29,528 nucleotides of DNA from CF-161 sp035259145 (GTDB lineage: Bacteria; Chloroflexota; Dormibacteria; Dormibacterales; Dormibacteraceae): contig DATFWQ010000030.1 in NCBI GenBank assembly GCA_035259145.1, forward strand, positions 1-29,528, written 5' to 3'. The first letter of the stretch is position 1, and each line of letters begins with the position of its first letter. Positions 1 through 7,771 of the stretch are shown here, piece by piece. The notes beneath the pieces are model-generated. The model had not been told where the DNA came from. It made no database searches and worked only from the letters and a program-made list of their open reading frames with translations. The position numbers and the translations under genes are program-made.

Positions 1-992
1 AAGGCCGCCTCCTCGTCCGGGAAGCCGAACTCGCGCGCCGCGGGCCAGATTGACGCCACCTCCCCCGTGGTCACCCCGGGGCGGATCATGGAGATCGCCT
101 CGTCGAGCATGTCGCGACAGCGTTTGTAGGCGTCGACGAGCGCGGGCGAGGCGCTGCCGACCGCGAACGTCCTGTAGTAGCAGGTCCGGTAGCCGTTGAA
201 GCTGTGGATGATGTCGAAATAAGCCGGGTCGCCGGGACGCAGGTGGCGGTCGGTGTAGACGTGGGGATGCGGGTTGGCACGCTCCCCGGTGATGGCGTTC
301 ACGCCCTCCACGAACTCCGAGCCCATGTCGTGGAGGACCTTGGTAACAAGGCCCACGCACTCGTTCTCCCGGATGCCGGGCCGCAGCGCCTCGTAGAGGC
401 GGTCGTAGGCGGCGTCGACCATCATGCAGGCGGTCGACAGGAGCGTGATCTCGTCCTGCGTCTTTACCAGCCGGATGTTCTGCATCAGTTGCTGGCCATC
501 CACCACCTCGATCCCCTGGGCTTGCAGGGCGAAGAGAACCGGCAGCTCTACGATGTCCACGCCAAGCGGCTCGCCGAGCAGGCCCCGGGCCTCGAGCTCG
601 AGGCGAATCTTCCTGGCCACATCCTCGGCGCGACCCATCTCCGGGGCGAAGGAGCCGCGCATCGTGGAGATGCCGGCGCGCGAGCGCTCATCACCGAGCC
701 ACGGGCAGTAGAGCTTGTGATGACGGGCGGCGGAGCCGAAGTCCCACATGATCGGCTCGTCGCCCCGCGGCAGCAGCGCAAAACGGGCCGCCTTGTCCAG
801 CGCCCAGGTGCCGATGTGGGTGGCCGTCAGGTAGCGGATGTTGTTCATGTCGAAGCAGAGGAGGGCTCCCATCTCCGACCCGGCCAGCATCCGCTTTGCC
901 CGCGCCAGCCGCTCCCCGCGCAGGCGGTCGTAGTCCACGCGGGCCTCCCAGTCCACGCCCATCAGGCCGTAGGTCCTTGTCTTCCTGCTCAT
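1..992 (-). CDS. M24 family (pita-bread fold) peptidase-like protein, 3' end outside the window
   Basis: The visible 330 residues match the M24 Xaa-Pro peptidase/creatinase family: an N-terminal creatinase-like domain (residues ~20-170, with FDMNNIRYLT at 48-57) followed by the start of the pita-bread catalytic domain (~175 onward). The family cleaves Xaa-Pro peptides or, in creatinase and related enzymes, small amidino or C-N compounds. In the canonical metal motif DxG....GYxxDxTRTF, the first Asp is present (D260 in YFDIIHSFNGY) but the second position is Cys271 (GYRTCYYRTF), so normal two-metal peptidase chemistry is doubtful. The remaining metal ligands (His, Glu, Glu) would lie beyond base 1 and cannot be checked. 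ATG at 992-990 shares one base with the TGA of the E1 beta gene (TGATG), indicating translational coupling. Role in the pathway is unknown; a small-molecule hydrolase or lyase is as likely as a peptidase. Confidence 0.85.
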   Translation of the reverse strand, partial: MSRKTRTYGLMGVDWEARVDYDRLRGERLARAKRMLAGSEMGALLCFDMNNIRYLTATHIGTWALDKAARFALLPRGDEPIMWDFGSAARHHKLYCPWLGDERSRAGISTMRGSFAPEMGRAEDVARKIRLELEARGLLGEPLGVDIVELPVLFALQAQGIEVVDGQQLMQNIRLVKTQDEITLLSTACMMVDAAYDRLYEALRPGIRENECVGLVTKVLHDMGSEFVEGVNAITGERANPHPHVYTDRHLRPGDPAYFDIIHSFNGYRTCYYRTFAVGSASPALVDAYKRCRDMLDEAISMIRPGVTTGEVASIWPAAREFGFPDEEAA

Positions 993-2005
993 CACAGCTC
1001 ACCTCTAACCAGTGCGCGTGCGCGCTCGGCGATCGATTCCGGCGTCGGCACAGTCTGGTCCTCCAGGACCGGCGAGAAAGGGACTGGAACGTCCATGGCA
1101 CCCATGCGCTGGACCGGCGCGTCCAGGTGGTAGAAGGCGCCCTCGGAAATCGCCGAAGCGATCTCGCCGGTCACCCCGTAGCTCCGGTGGCCTTCGTCGA
1201 CCACGATGCAGCGGCCCGTCTTCACCGCCGAAGCGACCAGGGCTTCGCGGTCGAGGGGCACCGTCGTGCGCGGATCGACAACCTCCGCCTCCACGCCCTC
1301 GCCGGCCAGGATCTCCGCCGCCGCCAGGGCCGCCTGGACCATGCTGCTGGTCGCGACAAGCGTGACGTCACGCCCCTCGCGCTTGACGTCGGCCACCCCG
1401 AAGGGAATCAGGTGCTCCCCCACCGGCACCGGCCCCTTCAGCTGCCACATCATCTTGTCCTCGAAGACGACGACTGGACCGTCGTCCCGAATGGCCGTCT
1501 TGAGCAGGCCCTTGGCGTCGGCCGGAATCGAGGGGAGGGCCACCTTCAGCCCGGGTACGTGGCTGACCCAGGCGTGGAGGCTCTGGCTGTGCTGGGCGGC
1601 CGAGCGCCGGGTGGCGCCGAGCGTGGTGCGGATGACCATCGGCGCCTTGAGCCTGCCCCCGGACATGTAGTGCACCTTGGCCGCCTGGTTGGCGACCTGG
1701 TCCATGACCAGTGTCAGGAAGTCGCCGAACATGATGTCGACGACGGGCCGCATCCCGGTCATGGCCGCGCCGAGCGCGATGCCGGTGAAACCGGGCTCGG
1801 AGATCGGAGTGTCGACGACGCGCTCGGTGCCGAACTCCTCGACCAGGCCCTTCAACACCTTGAAGGGTGTGCCCGCCTCGGCCACGTCCTCGCCCAGGAT
1901 GAAGACGGCCGGGTCCCGGCGCATCTCCTCGGCAAGCGCCTCGTTGACCGCCTGGCCGATGGTGAGCTCGCGGAGCCCTACCGCAGCTTCGCTAAGCGTA
2001 GACAT
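992..2005 (-). CDS. TPP-dependent 2-oxoacid/acetoin dehydrogenase E1 component, beta subunit
   Basis: A 337-residue protein of the usual length for the beta subunit of heterotetrameric pyruvate, branched-chain 2-oxoacid or acetoin dehydrogenase E1. Recognisable are the N-terminal transketolase pyrimidine-binding domain (ELTIGQAVNEALAEEM, ILGEDVAEAGTPFKV, DTPISEPGFTGIALGAA) and the C-terminal transketolase domain (EVVDPRTTVPLD, IVVDEGHRSYGVTGEIA). It pairs with the E1 alpha gene just upstream, whose 3' end it overlaps by 14 bases. The ATG at 2005 is preferred because GGAGG lies nine bases before it; another ATG at 2011 is too close to that site. Substrate cannot be read from sequence. No lipoyl E2 or E3 gene is visible in the window. 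Confidence 0.92.
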   Translation of the reverse strand: MSTLSEAAVGLRELTIGQAVNEALAEEMRRDPAVFILGEDVAEAGTPFKVLKGLVEEFGTERVVDTPISEPGFTGIALGAAMTGMRPVVDIMFGDFLTLVMDQVANQAAKVHYMSGGRLKAPMVIRTTLGATRRSAAQHSQSLHAWVSHVPGLKVALPSIPADAKGLLKTAIRDDGPVVVFEDKMMWQLKGPVPVGEHLIPFGVADVKREGRDVTLVATSSMVQAALAAAEILAGEGVEAEVVDPRTTVPLDREALVASAVKTGRCIVVDEGHRSYGVTGEIASAISEGAFYHLDAPVQRMGAMDVPVPFSPVLEDQTVPTPESIAERARALVRGEL

Positions 2006-2954
2006 CCTCATTGACCTCCGACGGCTCGGGGAAGGGGGCCTCCAGCCCGAACGCGACGCCCGCGGCAACCTCGGTCCGGACCTCCTCGTCGAGCGCCTCC
2101 AGCTGGTCGGGACGGGCGGTGCCCGACTCCGTGAGGCGCCCGGCGAGCAGCGTGATCGGGTCCCGGTCGCGAAGCCAGGAATCCTCCTCCTCCCTGGATC
2201 GGTAGTAGGAGCGATCGACGTCGCCCACGTGGTGGCCGCGGTGGCGGTACGTGTGGCAGAGCAGAAAGCTCGGTCCCCGACCGGCCCGCGCCCGCTCGAC
2301 CGCAGCGGCCGCGGCTGCATGCACCGCCATGACGTCCTGGCCGTCGACCTCGGCCGTCTCGATGCCGAACGCCCTGGGGCGCGCCGTCAGCTCGCCGGCC
2401 GTCGTCTCCAGATAGTGGGTGTACTCGTTGTAGAGGTTGTTCTCGCAGACGTAGATGACCGGCAGGCGCCAGAGTGAAGCCATGTTCATCGTCTCGTAGA
2501 GCAGGCCCTGACCGAGCGCCCCGTCGCCGAAGAAGCAGACGGCCACCTGGTCGGAGCCGCGCCGCCTGGCCGACATCGCGGCGCCGGTCGCGATGCCGGC
2601 GCTGCCGCCGACGATGGCGTTGGCGCCAAGGTTGCCGCGCTCCTGGTCGGCGATGTGCATCGACCCGCCCTTGCCCCGGCAGTAGCCTGCCTCCTTGCCG
2701 AGGAGCTCCGCGAACATCCGGTCTACCGACGCCCCCTTGGCCAGGCAGTGGCCGTGGCCGCGGTGGGTGCTCGTGATGTAGTCGTCATCCCTGAGCGCCG
2801 CGCAGACGCCGACCGCCACAGCCTCCTGGCCGATGTATAGGTGAGCCAGTCCGGGCATCCTGGCAGCGCGATAGAGCTCGTCGACCCGCTCCTCGAAGTG
2901 GCGTATCAGGAGCATCCGCCTGTACAGATCGAAATCGTCCGGTCTGTCAGGCAT
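1992..2954 (-). CDS. TPP-dependent 2-oxoacid/acetoin dehydrogenase E1 component, alpha subunit
   Basis: A 320-residue alpha subunit of a thiamine-diphosphate-dependent dehydrogenase. The TPP/Mg motif is clear: GDG at 143-145 followed about 27 residues later by NN at 172-173 (GDGALGQGLLYETMNMAS ... YVCENN). THRGHGH at 63-69 and GKGGSMH at 94-100 are typical of the PdhA/AcoA family, as is the YRHRGHHVGD active-site loop near residue 243. It would decarboxylate a 2-oxoacid or cleave acetoin together with the beta subunit. The start overlaps the upstream oxidoreductase gene by 8 bases and the end overlaps the beta gene, so all three are one operon. The short N-terminus, close to 320 residues in total, resembles acetoin-type E1 alpha more than pyruvate dehydrogenase, but this is only suggestive. 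Confidence 0.93.
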   Translation of the reverse strand: MPDRPDDFDLYRRMLLIRHFEERVDELYRAARMPGLAHLYIGQEAVAVGVCAALRDDDYITSTHRGHGHCLAKGASVDRMFAELLGKEAGYCRGKGGSMHIADQERGNLGANAIVGGSAGIATGAAMSARRRGSDQVAVCFFGDGALGQGLLYETMNMASLWRLPVIYVCENNLYNEYTHYLETTAGELTARPRAFGIETAEVDGQDVMAVHAAAAAAVERARAGRGPSFLLCHTYRHRGHHVGDVDRSYYRSREEEDSWLRDRDPITLLAGRLTESGTARPDQLEALDEEVRTEVAAGVAFGLEAPFPEPSEVNEDVYA

Positions 2955-3846
2955 GGCCGTCCCTGCTGACAGAAACGCCGGCCATGGCGGCGAGGACGTC
3001 GAACACGATCGCGAAGTCGTAGCTCCCGAGCCCCATGGCGCGGGCGGCGGTAAGGAGCTCGTTTGTCGCGGCGGTCGTGGGCAGCGGCACGTCCAGCCTG
3101 CGCCCGGCCTCGAGGGCCAGGCGCATGTCCTTCTGCATCATGCCGACGTCGAACCAGGGCTCCTCCGGCTGCTCGAGGACGAATGGGCCCCGGTATTTCA
3201 CCATCGGCGAAGCGATCGCGGAGCTGGTCAGCACCCGGACGGCGGTTTCGCGTGCGATGCCGCCCTTCTCGGCGAGCAGCACGGCCTCGCTGAACGCGAG
3301 CATCTGAACGGCCAGGCCGAGATTCGTGGCGATCTTCATCAGCGCCGCCTGGCCATTCGGGCCGACGTGCGTGACCGTCGGTCCGATGTCCTCCAGGATC
3401 GACCTGACGCGCTCGAAGGTCTCTCGGTCACCGCCGACCATCACCGAGAGCTCGCCCTCGGTCAGCGTGACGACGGAGCCGGAGACGGGAGCGTCCAGCA
3501 TCCGGGCGCCGGCCGCCCGCACAGCCTCGGCCAGCTCACGGCTGGCGGCGGGGCTTACCGTGCTCATGTCCACGTAGACCTTGCCCTGGCCGAGCCCTGC
3601 CAGCAGGCCGTCCGGTCCGGCGGTCACCTGGTGCAGCGCGTCGGTGTCGGTGACCATCGTGAAGACGACATCCGCCCTCAGCGCAACCTCGCGCGGACTG
3701 TCCGCCCAGGACATCCCGCGCTCGATAAGCCACTGCGCCTTCGAGCGGGTGCGATTCCAGCCGCTGACGCAGTGACCTGCCTTGAGCAGGCGCTCCACCA
3801 TGCGGGACCCCATCACGCCCAGTCCCACGAATCCCAGCTCGGCCAC
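2947..3846 (-). CDS. NAD(P)-dependent beta-hydroxyacid dehydrogenase (3-hydroxyisobutyrate dehydrogenase family)
   Basis: A 299-residue member of the beta-hydroxyacid dehydrogenase superfamily, oxidising a 3-hydroxyacid or reducing the matching semialdehyde with NAD(P). Seen: N-terminal Rossmann glycine motif GFVGLGVMGSRM (residues 5-16), substrate-binding DAPVSGSV (118-125), and the catalytic Lys171 within GQAALMKIATN, with Asn175. Asn31-Arg32 (GWNRT) at the end of the second strand suggests NADP use, as in related glyoxylate/succinic semialdehyde reductases, but this is an inference. The start is GTG at 3846, with GGAGGGG seven bases upstream. It is the first gene of the minus-strand operon with E1 alpha, E1 beta and the M24 gene, and an operator-like site lies just before its ribosome binding site. 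Confidence 0.93.
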   Translation of the reverse strand: MAELGFVGLGVMGSRMVERLLKAGHCVSGWNRTRSKAQWLIERGMSWADSPREVALRADVVFTMVTDTDALHQVTAGPDGLLAGLGQGKVYVDMSTVSPAASRELAEAVRAAGARMLDAPVSGSVVTLTEGELSVMVGGDRETFERVRSILEDIGPTVTHVGPNGQAALMKIATNLGLAVQMLAFSEAVLLAEKGGIARETAVRVLTSSAIASPMVKYRGPFVLEQPEEPWFDVGMMQKDMRLALEAGRRLDVPLPTTAATNELLTAARAMGLGSYDFAIVFDVLAAMAGVSVSRDGHA

Positions 3847-3860
3847 TGCGCCCCTCCAGG

Positions 3861-3873
3861 CAAACGATTGTCC
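3861..3873 (-). promoter_or_regulatory. Putative LacI-family operator, copy 1
   Basis: On the minus strand this reads GGACAATCGTTTG, an imperfect palindrome centred on CG (CAAxCGxTTG), the form typical of LacI/PurR operators. It lies 15 bases upstream of the GTG start of the oxidoreductase operon and is identical over 13 bases to the copy at 4967-4979. Binding by the adjacent LacI-type protein is inferred. Confidence 0.65.
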
Positions 3874-3908
3874 AGTCGAGGGCAGGCTAACAGTCCCTCA
3901 ACCGGGTG

Positions 3909-4943
3909 TCAACGCGCCGTCGAGCCGCGAACCACCAGCTGCGGGGCGAAGATGACTCGCCGGGGCTCTCGGGCCCCGCTTTCGACCTGGTCGATCAGCA
4001 TGCCGGCCGACACTACCCCAACCTCGTGGATCGGGACCTGGATCGTGGTGAGGCCAGGCTCGACACGGGCGGCGATCGGAATGTCGTTGAAGCCCGCAAT
4101 CGCCACGTCGTGGGGGATGCGAAGGCCGAGCCGGCGGGCCGCTGCATAGACCCCGAGGGCGGCCAGGTCGTTGACGGCGAAGATCGCCGTCGGTCGCCGC
4201 TCCAGCGGCAGTTCGAGGAGCGCGAGGGCAGCCCGAAGGCCGCCCTCCTCCATGAATCCGGACTCGGCGATGAGCTCCGGATCGGCCTGGAGGCCGGCCG
4301 CGTGGAGCGCCGCCTGATAGCCGCGCAGGCGCAGTGCGGTGGTGCTGACCGAACGCAGTCCGGAAAGGTGGCCGATCCGCCGGTGGCCCTGCTGGACGAG
4401 GTGCTCGGTCACCATGCGGCCCCCGGCCAGGTCGTCGGAACCGACAAAGGCGTCTTTTTGCTCGTCGCTGTACCGGTTCACGAGCACGTGGGCGACCCCC
4501 TCAGCCCGCAGGCGGGCGATGGAGGGGTCGCTCAGGTAGGCGCTGGCCAGGATGATGCCGTCCACCCGCCGCTCGCCCAGCATGCGCAGATGAGAGAGCT
4601 CACGATCAGGGCTGCCGTCGGTGTTGCAGAGGATCACGTGGTAGCCCCGCGGTAGGGCTGCGTCCTCGATCCCCCGGTACACGCCGGCGAAGAACGGGTT
4701 GGTCACGTCCGGGATGATCACCCCCAGCACAAATGACTGCCGGAGCTTGAGGCTGCGCGCGATTCCGTTGGGTCGGTACTGGGTCTCTCGCAGGAGCGTC
4801 TCGATCCTGGTCCGCGTCTCGGGCCCGATCCGGAGGCTCGGGTCGGCGTTTGCAACGCGGGAGACGGTCGAGGGATGGACGCCGGCCATGGCCGCGAGCC
4901 CCTTCAGCGTGATCGCCGGCCTCGCCGGCCCGGGAATTGACAT
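3909..4943 (-). CDS. LacI family transcriptional regulator
   Basis: A 344-residue repressor of the LacI/GalR family, the normal length. The N-terminal helix-turn-helix and hinge are clear (TLKGLAAMAGVHPSTVSRVA at ~12-31, then YRPNGIARSLK ending near 66), followed by a periplasmic-binding-protein-like effector domain (VLGVIIPDVTNPFFAGVYRG; NRYSDEQKDAFVGSDD; AVNDLAALGVYAAA; IAGFNDIPIAARVEPGLTTI). It stands between the catabolic operon and the divergent ABC importer, and identical operator-like sites flank it on both sides, so it probably represses both units and itself until an effector binds. The ligand is likely the imported substrate or a product; which compound that is cannot be told. ATG at 4943 has only a weak upstream GGACC element as ribosome binding site. 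Confidence 0.95.
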   Translation of the reverse strand: MSIPGPARPAITLKGLAAMAGVHPSTVSRVANADPSLRIGPETRTRIETLLRETQYRPNGIARSLKLRQSFVLGVIIPDVTNPFFAGVYRGIEDAALPRGYHVILCNTDGSPDRELSHLRMLGERRVDGIILASAYLSDPSIARLRAEGVAHVLVNRYSDEQKDAFVGSDDLAGGRMVTEHLVQQGHRRIGHLSGLRSVSTTALRLRGYQAALHAAGLQADPELIAESGFMEEGGLRAALALLELPLERRPTAIFAVNDLAALGVYAAARRLGLRIPHDVAIAGFNDIPIAARVEPGLTTIQVPIHEVGVVSAGMLIDQVESGAREPRRVIFAPQLVVRGSTAR

Positions 4944-4966
4944 GCGACGAGGTCCAGCTTAGGATC

Positions 4967-4979
4967 GGACAATCGTTTG
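4967..4979 (+). promoter_or_regulatory. Putative LacI-family operator, copy 2 (divergent LacI/ABC promoter region)
   Basis: GGACAATCGTTTG on the plus strand, the same 13 bases as the minus-strand site at 3861-3873. It ends four bases before the ABC ATPase ATG and lies 24 bases upstream of the LacI start on the other strand, in a 40-base intergenic space. A repressor bound here could block both genes. Confidence 0.65.
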
Positions 4980-4983
4980 TGCA

Positions 4984-5748
4984 ATGGGGAACCGGTCGGG
5001 CTTGATCCAGGTCGAGAAGGCGGTCAAGAGCTTTGCCGGCGTGAGGGTTCTCGACGGCCTGGGCCTCGAGGTGGCCGACGGTGAGACGCTCTGCATCCTT
5101 GGCCCGTCAGGCTGTGGGAAGACGACGCTGCTCCGATCGATGCACGGCCTCCTGCCCCTGGACGCCGGCCGCGTGCTGATCGACGGCGCTGCCGTGGAGC
5201 GCCCGCGGCGGGACGTGGCGATGGTCTTCCAGCACTTCGGGCTCTTCCCCTGGAAGACGGTGGCCGCCAACGTCAGCTACGGCCTGGAGCTCGCCGGTCT
5301 TCGGGACCCGGAGCGGCGCGAGCGGACCCGTCGCTATATCGAGCTCGTCGGGCTGGGCGGCTTCGAGAAGTCCTACCCCTACCAGCTATCCGGGGGCATG
5401 CAGCAGCGGGTGGGGCTGGCAAGGGCGCTGGCGATGGAGCCCCGCGTCTTCCTGATGGACGAGCCCTTCGGCTCGCTCGACGCACAGACTCGCGAGCTCC
5501 TCCAGGACGAGCTTCTCCGCATCTGGCAGCGGGTGCCCCGCACGATGGTCTTCATCACCCACTCGATCGACGAGGCGATCGCGCTCGGCGACCGCGTCGT
5601 CGTGCTGTCGCCACGGCCGGCCTCCGTCCGCGACGTCATCCAGGTCGACATCCCGCGGCCGCGAACGGTCGAGGGGGTGATCGAGCACGACTCGTTCGTG
5701 CGGCTCCGGGAGCGCTGCTGGCGCCAGCTGAGGTCGAGGGTCGCGTGA
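4984..5748 (+). CDS. ABC transporter ATP-binding protein, nitrate/sulfonate/taurine class
   Basis: A 254-residue ATPase of the SsuB/TauB/NrtD class that powers import of small organic solutes. Motifs in order: Walker A GPSGCGKTT (40-48), Q-loop QHFGLFPW (from Q83), signature LSGGMQQRVGLARA (135-148), Walker B VFLMDEPFGSLD (155-166) and the H-loop His193 (FITHSIDEA). The sequence FGLFPWKTV after the Q-loop is typical of this subfamily. The permease gene overlaps its end by four bases (GTGA). The first ATG in frame is 4984; an in-frame TAG lies at 4960-4962 and the operator-like sequence takes the place where a ribosome binding site would be. Translation may therefore be leaderless, or begin at the TTG at 5002. 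Confidence 0.95.
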   Translation: MGNRSGLIQVEKAVKSFAGVRVLDGLGLEVADGETLCILGPSGCGKTTLLRSMHGLLPLDAGRVLIDGAAVERPRRDVAMVFQHFGLFPWKTVAANVSYGLELAGLRDPERRERTRRYIELVGLGGFEKSYPYQLSGGMQQRVGLARALAMEPRVFLMDEPFGSLDAQTRELLQDELLRIWQRVPRTMVFITHSIDEAIALGDRVVVLSPRPASVRDVIQVDIPRPRTVEGVIEHDSFVRLRERCWRQLRSRVA

Positions 5749-6575
5749 GCGCGGAGCTGACGGAGTCCTCGCCCCCTGTCGCGCCGGTGGCGCGGCCGCG
5801 CCGGTGGCACCTCTGGCCGCGCTCACTCAGGGAGTGGGCGGTCAGGCTGGCCTCCGTGGTCGTGGTGCTGGCTGTGTGGCAGCTGTACGCGCCGCACGTG
5901 AACCCGATCTTCCTGCGCCCGCCCTCCCAGGTCGTAGCCGCCTTCATCAAGCTGGCGTCCGACGGAGTCCTGCTGACCGCGACGCTGGAGAGCGTCCACA
6001 ACCTGCTGATCGGCTTCCTGCTCGCGCTGGTCTTCGGGCTTGCCATCGGGCTCGCTTCGGCCCGGTCCTGGCTCACCTACAACGCTGTCAACCCCTGGCT
6101 GACGGCTCTCTACTCGACCCCGTCGGTTGCCCTCGTGCCGTTCATGAGCCTCTGGCTCGGCATCGGCGACAGCGCGAAGGTGGCCGTGATCGCCCTCTTC
6201 TCGGTCTTCCCGATCCTGGTCAACACGCAGCAGGGGGTGCGCTACGTCGACCCGGGGCTGCTGGAAGTCGCCCGCTCGTTCAACTCGAGCGAGCGCAGGC
6301 TCTGGCGCGACGTGTTGCTGCCCGCCGCCCTCCCGTTCATCTTCGCGGGCATCAAGCTGGCAGTGCCGCGCGCGCTGGTGGGGATGGTGCTGGCGGAGTT
6401 CCTTATCAGCGTGGGGGGCGGTCTCGGCTCGCTGATCATCGTCTACCAGAACACGTTCCGCGTCGATCGCATGTTCGTGCCCGTGATCGTCGTGGCATTC
6501 ATGGGCGTGGTCATGATCGGCATCGTCCAGTGGCTGGAGAGCCGCCTCGCCCCCTGGGCGCGACGTGACCGTTAG
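5745..6575 (+). CDS. ABC transporter permease, nitrate/sulfonate/taurine class
   Basis: A 276-residue inner-membrane permease (SsuC/TauC-like, binding-protein-dependent transport family). A hydrophilic N-terminus of about 30 residues precedes a first hydrophobic segment (~34-50), followed by about five more. The cytoplasmic EAA loop that contacts the ATPase is visible at ~174-198 (EVARSFNSSERRLWRDVLLP). It starts with GTG inside the stop of the ATPase gene and is followed 27 bases later by the substrate-binding lipoprotein gene, so the three form a complete importer. The family handles sulfonates, taurine, nitrate, riboflavin or thiamine precursors; sequence alone does not decide. Confidence 0.95.
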   Translation: MSAELTESSPPVAPVARPRRWHLWPRSLREWAVRLASVVVVLAVWQLYAPHVNPIFLRPPSQVVAAFIKLASDGVLLTATLESVHNLLIGFLLALVFGLAIGLASARSWLTYNAVNPWLTALYSTPSVALVPFMSLWLGIGDSAKVAVIALFSVFPILVNTQQGVRYVDPGLLEVARSFNSSERRLWRDVLLPAALPFIFAGIKLAVPRALVGMVLAEFLISVGGGLGSLIIVYQNTFRVDRMFVPVIVVAFMGVVMIGIVQWLESRLAPWARRDR

Positions 6576-6602
6576 AGAGATTCTTCGAGGAGGAGGGTAA
6601 CA

Positions 6603-7649
6603 ATGCTCCGACGACTGGCCTGCACCTGCGCGGCGGCCCTGTTCGCGTTGGCCTGCGGAGGAAGCACGAGCGCGCCCGCACCGGCCACGTCCGCAGCTGC
6701 CAGGGCAACGTGCAGCAACAAGAGCGTGAAGATCGCGGTCCCCGTCACGCCGCCCAACGTCGTGCACCTGCCGCCATACGTCGCGATGGACCTCGGGATC
6801 TTCAAGGACGAGGGCTTGAACGTCGAGATCGTGCGCTTCGAGGGCGGCGTCGGCGCCTTCCGCGCCATGGCGGGCGGCTCCGTCGATCTCGCCGGTACAT
6901 CCAGCGAACCCTTCATCACGGCGGTTTCACAGGGTGCGGACGTGAAGGCCGTCTACACATACGCACCGAACGTCGACGTCTCCTTCGTAGTCGGTCCCGG
7001 CATCAGCTCTCTGGCCGACCTCAAGGGCAAGCGGATCGGCATCCAGGAGCCGAACGGCTTCGCGGACGTGATGAGCCGGCTTGTGTTGAAGAAAGCCGGC
7101 ATCAGCCCGAGCGACGTGAAGTTCGTGACCACGACCACGGCCGGGCGCGTGACAGAGCTGATCGCCGGCAACGTGGACACCGGTGTGCTCCACATCGACC
7201 AGACGAAGACGATCCAGCAGAAGAGTCCCGCCATCCACGTCCTCGCCAACATGTGGGACGTAGTGAGCAACTACCAGTACGCGCTCTACGCCGTCAGCGG
7301 CGACAAGATCAAGACCGACTCCGCCGCCGTCGAGTGCATGGTGCGGTCCCTGGTCCGGGCCGACAGGGCCATGTACGACCGCGCTCAGCGGCAGAAGATC
7401 CTCGACATCGCGGTCAAGTACACGAAGGAGGACCCGCAGATCGTCGCAGACACGTACGACGAGCTGGTGAAGGCCCGGGCGTGGCCCCAGAACGACGGCA
7501 TCCCGAAGGCCAACATCGAGGGGACTGTCAAGAGCCTGAAGGACAGCGGCCAGCTGCAGACATCGCCGAGCTTTGCCGACCTGGTCGACCTGACCATCGC
7601 CCGTAGGGTTGTCAGCCAGCTCGGTTCCGTGAAGGACTTCCCCTACTGA
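6603..7649 (+). CDS. ABC transporter substrate-binding lipoprotein (NMT1/SsuA-like)
   Basis: A 348-residue solute-binding protein. The N-terminus is a lipoprotein signal with lipobox LFALAC; Cys18 would be lipidated after cleavage, anchoring the protein outside the membrane. The mature part follows the NMT1/THI5-like and SsuA fold: PYVAMDLGIFKDEGLNVEIV, then FRAMAGGSVDLAGTSSEPFITAVSQGADVKAV, and SLADLKGKRIGIQEPNG. A strong ribosome binding site (GGAGGAGG) precedes ATG 6603. It is the last gene of the importer; the order ATPase-permease-binding protein is reversed from many relatives but common in high-GC bacteria. Ligand is unknown. Because the neighbouring enzymes need thiamine diphosphate, a thiamine-pyrimidine ligand is possible, but a growth substrate for the LacI-controlled pathway is more likely. 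Confidence 0.94.
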   Translation: MLRRLACTCAAALFALACGGSTSAPAPATSAAARATCSNKSVKIAVPVTPPNVVHLPPYVAMDLGIFKDEGLNVEIVRFEGGVGAFRAMAGGSVDLAGTSSEPFITAVSQGADVKAVYTYAPNVDVSFVVGPGISSLADLKGKRIGIQEPNGFADVMSRLVLKKAGISPSDVKFVTTTTAGRVTELIAGNVDTGVLHIDQTKTIQQKSPAIHVLANMWDVVSNYQYALYAVSGDKIKTDSAAVECMVRSLVRADRAMYDRAQRQKILDIAVKYTKEDPQIVADTYDELVKARAWPQNDGIPKANIEGTVKSLKDSGQLQTSPSFADLVDLTIARRVVSQLGSVKDFPY

Positions 7650-7710
7650 CGCTCGTTCGCGCTTGATTGCACCTGTACAAGGCGCCGTCAAGCCGGTGGG
7701 TGATCCAAGG

Positions 7711-7737
7711 CCGAGGCCGGCACCGCGCCGGCCTCGG
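7711..7737 (+). terminator. Strong hairpin downstream of the ABC importer operon
   Basis: A perfect 11-bp stem (CCGAGGCCGGC at 7711-7721 with GCCGGCCTCGG at 7727-7737) closes a five-base loop about 60 bases after the binding-protein stop. No clear T-run follows, so it is a terminator or transcript-end stabiliser by structure only. Confidence 0.55.
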
Positions 7738-7771
7738 GAGGGCCCTTCGATTACACTGCTAGGCGATTCTC

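Noticed and set aside
204..2014. Long plus-strand open frames opposite the M24 and E1 beta genes
   Set aside because: They are mirror frames of strong minus-strand genes in GC-rich DNA, with low-complexity His/Arg/Gly-rich products and no family motifs.
5804..6767. Long frames on both strands across the permease gene
   Set aside because: Both are shadows of the permease; their products are Arg/Ala/Gly or His/Asp-rich without hydrophobic segments or motifs.
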